The notes beneath the pieces are model-generated. The model was not told the DNA's origin. It saw only the letters and a list, made by a program, of their open reading frames with translations, and searched no databases. Below, piece after piece: positions 56,295-64,000 of a DNA stretch of 64,000 nt (position 1 is its first letter; each line of letters begins with the position of its first letter). The position numbers and the translations under genes were made by a program. Origin of the DNA: Dipteris shenzhenensis (lineage: Eukaryota > Polypodiophyta > Polypodiopsida > Gleicheniales); NCBI GenBank assembly GCA_047967505.1, contig CM106540.1. One strand, written 5' to 3'.

Positions 56295-57720
56295 CCGGGT
56301 GATCTAGCTGAGCATGTGTGAATACTTGGAAGCTCAACAACTTTGTGGAAGGAAGGAGAAGCTCTGTGGAAAGCTTTGTGGGTGACTTTACTTGCATCCG
56401 AGTGTGCAGAGACCTTGGAGGAACCTTTGGAAAAGTCACTTTGGTTTTGCGAAGTGGTTTTGAGAGCCTGTTAAGTGTTTTCAAAGAAAAAGTCATTTTT
56501 TGAGCTTTTCCCTGTTCCGTTCGATGACAAAGACTCCGTATTGACTTGTAGAGGCAACTATTGCTTGCTTTTGGTGTCCACTTCACTTCAAGAGCTTGGA
56601 AACACCTTCATTCTTGAATCTCGGATTATTTCATTGGATTTCTGACTCACTGTGTCAGTTTTTGCCTTTTTCTGCCCAGGTGTTGGAACTCAAGTTTGGA
56701 GCAACCATTTGCAGATCTATCAGTTCCGATGGAATCACGAGGTCCTAAAACTTTTATGTTGCTCATCATTCGCACTCCAGTGGAGTTTACAAACAGCTCT
56801 GTTTCCAAAAACGTTTTTCAGTCCGTGTGTTGGACCTAGTGATTGAGACCACGATTTCCAAAACCGTCTATCCCATTGCATTCCGGATGCCCAAAAACCC
56901 CTACCTGTCAGTTCTTATGCGATTCAGTGGAGGATTTTTAGAGTTATACATCTCTGTGTATTCGATTTCGTCTCTCTGTTATGCATTTTTCATTCTAAGG
57001 TTTTGAAATCTTAGATTTATGCCACATGGTAGTGAATAAGTGTTGACTCCCATTTCTCACTCATCGGTTGGGATTTTGGAGCTCCGACAGAAGAGAGATA
57101 TTTGTAGATTTTCTTGCTGAGTCCGATTATGCAATGGCGCCCATGTTTTGAGGCATCTCAAGTTCTATTTTTAGTAGCGGTCATTACCGTGGGACTATGA
57201 TTTCTTGAGCATACCTTATGCAGATCACTCTGATTGCAGTTTGAGCAGTGGTGCGCTCATTCGTGGTGTGCATTGGGTTGCAGTGGATGATTTATAAGCC
57301 ATTTGGATGCATTGCGGTCCTTATTGGATGCATTGATAGGGCCAAATTGCCTTGTGGGATGCTATTTTTATGGACGCTTTGGACATGGATGCTTTTTTAT
57401 GCTGAGGGACAGCTTTGACACATTGCAAGTGATGCACTAATAGTGCTATGCTCTCTTGGATGAGATATTATTAATGCATATGCCAGTGGACGGCGTTTAT
57501 GCTTGAGTCATTTGGCACTTATTGGCATTTTGGATTGCCATTGCAGTTGGCATTTTCTTTTGGGCCAGATTTGCTCATATGGATGCATAGTATATGCACA
57601 TGAGTTAGAGTTTTGGTGATATTTCACTCTATTGTGGCATACACATTTGGGTGCACCTTGTATTTGGTGTGATTCTCTCTTGCAGGCACTAGCATTTGGG
57701 ATTTTTGCTTCATTTGCATC
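56295..57720 (+). other. long untranslated leader of element C
   Basis: About 1.4 kb between primer site and gag ATG, with no long frame. A segment at 57,313-57,382 recurs as a scrap at 3,223-3,290. Long leaders are common in copia elements and hold packaging signals. Confidence 0.7.
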
Positions 57721-58570
57721 ATGGCATCCTCTTCCATGTCTGAAAAGGAGTTTTTTAGCATTAAAAAGTTTGATGGGACAAACTTTTCTTTGTGGAAAGA
57801 ACAAATAAGGGATGTGCTTATTCAAAAGAAGCAGATTAAACCCTTGGCAGGGATTAAAGCTGAGCCTACAAATATGTCTGAGGATGATTGGAATGAGTTG
57901 GATGCATTAGCAAAATCTACTATTAGACTTCATCTTGCAGAGTTAGTTTATTTCACAGTAGTAAATGAGTAGACTATGGAAGATTTGTGGAAGAAACTGT
58001 GTGCCACTTATGAAAAGGAAACTGCCTCTAATAAACTTTACCTCATGAAGAGGTTGTTTGAGCTGCAGATGAAGGAAGGGGTCTCCATTGCTTCTCACTT
58101 GAATGAATTCAATGTTATTTTCAGCCAGCTTCAGGCTCAGAAGATGAATTTTGATGCGGAGACCAAGGCAATATTTCTCTTATGTTCATTGCCATCCTCA
58201 TGGGATACCTTCCGTACAGCTGTCAGTAACTCTGCACCTGGTGGAGTACTGAAATTTGATGATGTTGTGGGTAGCTTGTTGGCTGAGGAGATTAGATGGA
58301 AGTCTATGGACGGCAACAAGCAGGATGCAACCTTAAATGTGATCACAGTTCAGGGGGAAGTCCCAACAAAGAGGGAAGTCTCATAGCAAATCCAGGTCAC
58401 GGAACATTGAGTGTTACCACTGTGGCAAGAAGGGCCATATGAAAAAGGATTGCTACAAGCTGAAAAGAGAGCAAAAGGATAAGAGTAAATTGGGGTGTAA
58501 ATCAGAAGGAAGAGAGTCCAAGGGAGAACAAAGGAAAAGTGAAGATCGAGGAGATCAATGCAGTCACACA
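57721..58570 (+). pseudogene. element C gag
   Basis: ATG at 57,721 begins M-A-S-S-S-M-S-E-K-E-F-F, then K-F-D-G-T-N-F-S-L-W (typical copia gag). One in-frame TAG at 57,970 is followed by M-E-D-L-W-K-K-L and F-L-L-C-S-L-P-S-S-W-D. At a run of five G (58,353-58,357) the frame shifts by one, after which the zinc knuckle C-Y-H-C-G-K-K-G-H-M-K-K-D-C is read (about 58,411-58,452). The knuckle is intact. Gag packages RNA. Confidence 0.93.
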
Positions 58571-59842
58571 TGATAGTGACAATGACGTTCTCTTCATGTC
58601 TACTTTATCTGCAGAGTTGATTACCACTTCAGATGATGCATATTCCCAGGATTGGATTTTGGATTCTGGTGCTTCATTCCATGTTACTCCCCATAGGGAA
58701 TGGTTCTCCACTTATGACAGTGGAAAGACAGGTTGTGTGCATCTTGGAAATGACTATGCATGTGACATAGTGGGAGTAGGTGACATAAAGTTTTCTTTTG
58801 CAAATGGGTCTGCATTTATTTTGAAACATGTGAGACATGTGCCTAAGTTGACCAAGAGTCTTATTTCAGTGGGTCAGCTAGATGATGCTGGTTTTCACAC
58901 CACTTTTGGCTTTCAGAGTTGGAAAATTCAGAAGGGCTCTATGCTTTTGGCCAGGGGTGCCAAGTGTGGGACTTTGTATCCCTTACATGTATTAGGGGTA
59001 TTTGATCATGTTGTTGCAATAACCGAGCAGCCAAGCACTTCTTTGTGGCATTGCAGGTTGGGGCACATGAGCCAGAATGGAATGAAACTCTTATGCCATT
59101 TGGGTTATGTACCGCATTTGAGTTTCTCTGATTTTGAATTTTGTGAGCACTGTCTCTATGGGAAGCAGACTAAATCAGCCCATAAAAGAAGGGGAAAGAA
59201 AGAGTTTGAAAAGCTTGATTTGGTGCATTCATACGTATGTGGTCCCATGCCTACACGGTCATTAGGCAGGGCTGAATACTATGTGACATTCATTGATGAT
59301 GCAACTAGGAAAGTGTGGGCTTATGCTATAGCTCGGAAGAGTGATGTGTTCCAGGTATTTCAAAAATGGCTGGCCTTGGTTGAGAATCAGTCAGGTAGAA
59401 CATTTAAATGCCTACGGACTGACAATGGTGGAGAGTATCTCTCTCATGACTTTCAACATTTCTGTGATACATGTGGGATTAAGAGGGAGCTCACATCCCC
59501 TCGTACTCCAGAGCAAAATCCAGTTGCAGAAAAGATGAACCGTACCATTCAAGAAAGGTTGCAATGCATGCTTTCCAATGCAAGTCTTTTTTGTGGTTTT
59601 TGGGCTGAGGCAATGAAGACTGCAGTGCATGTGATCAATAGATCACCTAGTAAGAGTTTGGATGGTGGTATTCCTGAAGAGGCATGGAGTGGCAAGAAGC
59701 CCTCTTACTCTCATTTGCGTATATTTGGGTGTGAGGCATATGCACATGTGCCAAAAGAGCTTCGAAAGAAGCTAGATCCTAAGTCTAGGAAATGCATCTT
59801 TCTGGGTTATGGTGAAAGTGGAGAGATGGGCTATCGTCTCTA
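58539..59842 (+). pseudogene. element C protease and integrase
   Basis: Protease keeps its catalytic D-S-G-A-S (near 58,660). Pre-integrase zinc finger: W-H-C-R-L-G-H...C-E-H-C-L-Y-G-K-Q. Integrase core: the first acidic residue, normally Asp in H-S-D, is Tyr (L-V-H-S-Y-V-C-G-P); the second Asp is kept in R-T-D-N-G-G-E-Y; Glu is kept in V-A-E-K-M-N-R. With the first catalytic Asp lost, this copy could not integrate by itself. A TAG at 59,840 replaces an expected Trp. Confidence 0.95.
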
Positions 59843-61766
59843 GGATCCAGAAGCAAAGAAGATCATACACAGCCATGATGTAGTCTTCAATGAGAAGAAG
59901 ATGCATAAGGCACCCATGAGGGATGTGGAAATGAGGAGAATCACTTTCCAGGATGTGAATCCACCTGCATATGTTGATAGACAGCAAGCTGTCCATGCAC
60001 CAAATGTGCAAGAAATGGTACCACCAAGTACTCCCACAGGTATACAATCAAGGGTAGATGATGGATCATCTATTGGTGGAAATGATGAGCCAAATGTGGC
60101 TGATATGCAGGTGGGATAGCAAGCTGAAATGCCCTTGAGAAGATCATCTAGAGTGTCTAGACTGCCTGATAGGTTTGTTCCAAGGGTAGACTATGTGATG
60201 CTTGCTGATTGCGGGGAGCCTTCTTGCTACAGAGAGGCTATGATGCACGAGGATCAACGCAAGTGGGAGTATGCTATGCAATCAGAGATGAGTTCACTTA
60301 TGAAGAATAAGACTTGGGACTTGGTTTCTTTGCCACATGGAAAGAAAGCATTGCCATGTAAATGGGTCTAGAAAATGAAGATCACAGGTGATGATGTGCG
60401 TAGGTACAAGGCTCGTTTGGTCGCTAAAGGGTTCAAGCAAGAGAAGGGTGTGGAATTTGATGAGATATTCTTTCCGGTTGTGAAGATGACCACACGTAGA
60501 TGCATGCTTGGACTAGTGGCATCAGAGGATATGGAGCTTATGCAGATGGATGTCAAGACAACTTTCTTGCATGGGGATTTGCATGAGGAAATTTACATGG
60601 TGCAGCCGGAAGGCTTTGAAGAAAAGGGCAAAGAGCATTTAGTTTGCAAGCTGAAGAAGAGTCCCTATGGTCTTAAGCAAGCGCCTAGAGAATGGTATCA
60701 AAAGTTTGATGCTTTCATTCAGTCCCAAGGTTTTAGAAGGAGTGAAATTGATCATTGCCTCTACACTGAAAGGGCTAAGGATAATAGCCTGATAATCTTG
60801 GCACTATATGTGGATGATATGCTATTGGCTAGCAAGAATACTTATGAGCTAGATGCATTAAAGGCCAAGTTGCATGAGGCCTTTGATATGAAGGATTTGG
60901 GACTTGCAGGTCATATTCTTGGTATGCGCATCACGCGTGATCGGAGTAGGAAACTCCTTTGGCTTTCACAAAAAGTGTATGTTACAAAAGTATTGCAGCG
61001 TTTCAATATAGAGGGGGGGAAGGCAGTGAGTACTCCATTGCCTCCATATGTGAAACTGAGTCATATAGATAGTCCCAAATCATATGAGGAAAGGGCCATG
61101 ATGGCCAAGGTTCCTTATGCATCAGCAGTTGGGAGTCTTATGTATGCTATGATAGCTACTAGACCAAACATTGCATTTGCAGTGGGAGTTGTTAGCCGAT
61201 ATATGGCTAATTCAGGAAAGAGGCATTGGGAGGCAGTTAAGCGCATCATGACGTACATGAAGGGTACCAAGGAGATGTGCATTTGCTTTGGTAGAGGAGA
61301 CATGCGTGTACTTGGGTACACAGATTCAGACTATGCAGGGCATGTGGATAGTAGGAGATCCACTTCTGGTTATGTGTTCACCTTTGCAGGTGGTGCAGTG
61401 TCGTGGATGTCTCGTGCATAGAAGTGCGTTGCTTTGTCTACCACAGAGGCTGAGTTTGTTGCAGCCACAGAGGGTTGCAAGAAGGCTATATGGCTTGATC
61501 GGCTAGTGGGAGATTTGGGGATTCGTACAGGTGTACCGACATTGCATAATGATTCCATGAGTGCTATTCAGCTAGCACGAATTCCGGTCTTTCATGCAAA
61601 GACCAAACACATTGAGGTCAGGTACCATTTCATTAGGGAGGTACTTAAGGACAAGCGCATAGACCTTGTCAAGGTTCTTATAGATGATAACCTTGCAGAT
61701 ATGCTTACGAAGAGTCTACCTAGTCAGCGGTTTGAGTATTGTCGTGTATTGATGGGCATTGGATAG
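59843..61766 (+). pseudogene. element C linker, reverse transcriptase and RNase H
   Basis: The linker (59,843-60,370) has one TAG (60,117). RT starts R-K-W-E-Y-A-M-Q-S-E-M, a TAG at 60,369 splits K-W-V from K-M-K, then Y-K-A-R-L-V-A-K-G-F, Q-M-D-V-K-T-T-F-L-H-G and catalytic Y-V-D-D-M-L (about 60,805). RNase H (61,310-61,766) keeps D-S-D-Y-A-G, S-T-T-E-A-E-F and the third acidic residue in N-D-S-M-S-A; a TAG at 61,421 interrupts it. Ends L-T-K-S-L-P-S-Q-R. Apart from the TAG codons the enzyme appears intact. Confidence 0.96.
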
Positions 61767-61808
61767 TATGCTCACTGGTTGTTCTCCCTTAAAGGCACAT
61801 TGTCCTTT

Positions 61809-61819
61809 AAGTGGAAGGT
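61809..61819 (+). other. polypurine tract of element C
   Basis: The purine-rich aagtggaaggt immediately upstream of the 3' LTR, where plus-strand DNA synthesis is primed. Confidence 0.8.
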
Positions 61820-61988
61820 TGTGGGGGTTAAAGTCACTGTGCCTTTACCTTGGTTATGTACAATACTCAAACACATATATAATGAATGAAAAAGAAGATT
61901 AGGTTGGTTCTGCACCCACCAAAACTCGTGTGGCTCTCTGTTTCTCTCTCTCCCTCTTCCGTTCTTGCTTCCGTTGAGAGCACTCTCA
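61820..61988 (+). mobile_element. 3' LTR of element C
   Basis: 169 bp, TGTGGGGGTTAAAG...GAGCACTCTCA, matching the 5' LTR. Its CT-rich end now lies directly upstream of the host gene's splice acceptor. Confidence 0.97.
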
Positions 61989-61993
61989 TTTAT
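61989..61993. other. target-site duplication, right copy (TTTAT)
   Basis: Identical to 56,103-56,107. It is followed by tttgtag, the acceptor of the next host exon. Confidence 0.97.
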
Positions 61994-62000
61994 TTTGTAG

Positions 62001-62600
62001 AAATCTGTGGACATTGAATATGCAACTTACAGTGCTCTGAAGAGACTAGCTTTTGCAATCGATTTCTGTGAACAAAATACATCTAAGTTGGGTGCAATTG
62101 AACCGCTGCACTTGGAGGTAAGACAGAAAATCCTTTGCGCTATCAATAATTTTTTTTAATTAATCAAAATATTTTTTAGCTTACAATCTACTGGATGGTT
62201 CACAGACACCACAACAATACAATGCCCACATTTGTGGATGGAGGGTCCTTATAAACACCAAGCACATTATTGAGACTTCTTTTATAGAGGAGACGCCAGC
62301 CTCCATAAGAACCATTATTGATCTATTTAAAATTTATCTATAACATTAATCTTAACATTGAACTTGAAACTAAAGTTTTATTTGTGTTTATGCAGATGGC
62401 AAAGGAAAGCTATGATGATCAATATGTGTTCAACTTCAGAGCTAGGATGATCCTAGATCTCCTTTAATATGCCTCCTTGTTACCACAAGTGAAAAGCGGG
62501 GAGGAGGAAAGCTCTAAGAAATTAGATCAAGGACAAAGCTCAAAATTGATGGTGGAGTATCTCATTGGAGGGTAGGATGAGGACTCTCTCATGGGACTTA
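62001..62600 (+). pseudogene. C-terminal exons of a Ulp1/SENP (C48) protease-like gene
   Basis: Exon 62,001-62,117: K-S-V-D-I-E-Y-A-T-Y-S-A-L-K-R-L, donor GAG|GTAAGA. Intron to ttcacag, exon 62,206-62,346 in phase: T-P-Q-Q-Y-N-A-H-I-C-G-W-R-V-L. This matches the C48 active-site pattern P-x-Q-x-N-x-x-D-C-G, with the conserved Asp replaced by Ile and Gln and Cys kept. After another intron (acceptor tgcag, 62,397), D-Q-Y-V-F-N-F-R-A-R-M-I-L-D-L-L fits the final helix of the fold. Ulp1 enzymes cut SUMO or SUMO-like tags; plant CACTA and MULE elements often carry such genes. A TAA at 62,467 then truncates the frame, followed by repeated L-S-L-D-M-R-I-L peptides to 62,815. Confidence 0.6.
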
Positions 62601-62895
62601 AGGACGTTGAGGCCCAACCTTAGATGCCTCTACCATCCACTGAGCTTCCTCCTCTAACTACTGAGCTTGGGCCTAGGATCGTGAGCCCTTTCCCCATTTT
62701 GAGCCCCATCCCCATCCAAATACTGAGTTTGGACATGAGGATCCTAATTCCCTTACACATTCATATATTGAGCTTGGACATGAGAATCCTTTAACTACCT
62801 TAGAGCCTCCTATGTGAGTTGAGGTGCATTGTACTCTTGGAATTTTGTAATATGTCATGACGTCTAATGGAAGTTTGTATGAGACTCCGGTTTGC

Positions 62896-62941
<46 letters not shown>
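62896..62941. repeat. (TA)n(GA)n microsatellite
   Basis: About 16 bp of TA followed by 30 bp of GA. Confidence 0.95.
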
Positions 62942-62945
<4 letters not shown>

Positions 62946-63179
62946 TTCCTTTATTGATTTCATCCCCTCCTTGGTTCTAAAATCTTTCACCCTACCCTTC
63001 CAAGATGCCAAAAAGGGATTATTTGAATGTGGCTTCTTCCTTATGTTTGGTTGCATCAGCACCCGACTTCCTTTTGATACAGTCAATCTTTGCCATCAGC
63101 CATCCACAGTAACCTTGTTAGCAACTTCGATAAAAGATAGAGAGAAAAGAGGCCGACGAGGGAGGGAGCTCACATCTAT

Positions 63180-63900
63180 AGCTTCATTTTCGACAGTCTG
63201 ATCAACACGACGTTTTGCACAAGAACAATGTTGATTATCGATGCATGCCATGGAGACTAGAATCCAAACTAATACTCAAACACATGAAAACTCAATGGAC
63301 ATATCAAGGAGTACACATTATATTATAGTCTTGCATAAGCACAATCTTCCTATTCAAAACTTTAAGAATATTATCAAAGAGAGAGATTGACAAAGTAACA
63401 AGATCACTCTTGTACCTTGCTCTTCAATATTATGATCAACACAACTTTTCGTAGAACCAGGACCAGTTATTGTGTTGTTGTCCCCACAAAAAACTTTCAA
63501 AAGTTATATTCTAGTTTGTAGCACCTTCATAAATACACCATTTTGCAAAATCACACTCTTGTTCATCAAAAGCTAAAAGAATATTATCCAACCTAACACT
63601 TCTAAAATCTCAAAGAGAGAGATTGAAAAAGCAAAGAGCTCGCTCTTGTACCTTGCTCCTCGATATTTTGATAAAGAAAGCTTCTCAAAGAGCGAGATCC
63701 AGTTACTAGTTTGCCGTACCCATGAAAAACTTGCAAAAGTTACATTCTAGTTTGCAGCATTCTAATCAACACACCATTTTGCAAAAGCATAATCTTGTTC
63801 ATCACAAACTTCTGAAAATTCAAAGAGAGAGATTAACAAAGCAAAGAGCTTCCTATTGTACCTTGCTCCTAGATGTACTTCGAGTTACTGGTTTGCCATT
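63180..63900. repeat. ~220-bp tandem repeats, three degenerate copies
   Basis: The anchor caaagagagagattgac/aaa followed by ctcttgtaccttgctc starts near 63,376, 63,610 and 63,821 (periods about 234 and 211). Between anchors are aacttgcaaaagttacattctagttt and acaccattttgcaaaa. No gene is seen to the end of the window. Confidence 0.85.
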
Positions 63901-64000
63901 GCCACTGAAAACTCGCAGAAGGCAACCCAATCAAGAGGTTGAAGGAACACATACAAGGAAGCAAGGAAGAGTACTTTGGGAGGGGAGAGTAGTTTGGGAG

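Larger units (their letters stand above)
56108..61988 (+). mobile_element. structurally complete Ty1/copia element C (5,881 bp)
   Basis: Has 5' LTR (56,108-56,280), primer site, leader, gag-pol, polypurine tract, 3' LTR (61,820-61,988) and a perfect 5-bp target duplication. The order protease, integrase, RT, RNase H is diagnostic of copia. The two ~170-bp LTRs differ at roughly eight positions plus small indels by eye, so it is not brand new. Gag-pol has five in-frame TAG codons and one frameshift. It sits in an intron of the Ulp1-like gene in the same orientation. Confidence 0.98.

Overview
Kind of organism. This is nuclear DNA from a land plant. The signs are several Ty1/copia retrotransposons with plant initiator-Met tRNA primer sites (TGGTATCAGAGC), a CACTA (En/Spm) transposase relic, Ty3/gypsy relics, GT-AG introns, TTTAGGG-like telomeric repeats and very long CT microsatellites. 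The DUF7869-like transposon protein suggests a seed-free plant (fern, lycophyte or bryophyte), but that is inference. There is no operon structure and no RNA gene I can support. There is one 100-N assembly gap. All coordinates of decayed features were placed by eye and may be off by tens of bases.

Layout. 0-3.3 kb: a possible Myb/SANT-like fragment, a reversed copia 5' piece, a CT tract and two joined LTR-element scraps. 3.3-5.9 kb: AT-rich, nothing recognised. 5.9-7.3 kb: an unrecognised two-exon minus-strand gene with 148-bp repeats at its 3' end and 38-bp repeats upstream. 8.2-9.8 kb: a tandemly duplicated Ty3/gypsy fragment. 10.8-12.4 kb: an LTR-like region and a possible gag remnant. 12.5-12.95 kb: degenerate telomere-like repeat. 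13-14 kb: CACTA TNP2 transposase pseudogene. 14-21.5 kb: a nest of copia pieces in both orientations. 21.5-24.5 kb: a decayed gene resembling transposon proteins with a CxxC insert. 24.5-25.6 kb: an unrecognised minus-strand gene, next to a 220-bp solo LTR. 26.4-28.1 kb: a long intact minus-strand ORF of DUF7869 type.

28-44.8 kb is the most unusual part. A 26-bp perfect palindrome (half-site GGAGAATGGCACT) recurs about twenty times, and a complex satellite built around a degenerate form of it fills most of 34.2-38.5 kb. The same palindrome sits in introns and flanks of a plus-strand cluster (38.9-44.6 kb). That cluster encodes a ParB-like region, a possible DNA-methyltransferase motif, an FCP1/NIF-type HAD domain and a SET domain, with several frame breaks.

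45.8-52.5 kb: a second, plus-strand, decayed copia of the 14-18 kb family. 52.5-54.8 kb: CT-rich tandem modules, the N gap and hairpin modules. 54.8-62.7 kb: a decayed multi-exon gene beginning with a histone-H3-fold sequence (CenH3-like features) and ending with exons resembling a Ulp1/C48 protease. A structurally complete 5.9-kb copia element with a perfect TTTAT target duplication is inserted 12 bp before one of its splice acceptors. 63.2-64 kb: about 220-bp tandem repeats.

How it fits together. Most genes here are mobile-element genes or genes carried among them. The chromatin-type domains (histone fold, SET, FCP1, SUMO-protease-like, methyltransferase-like) could be captured host genes or parts of large undescribed elements; the sequence alone cannot decide.
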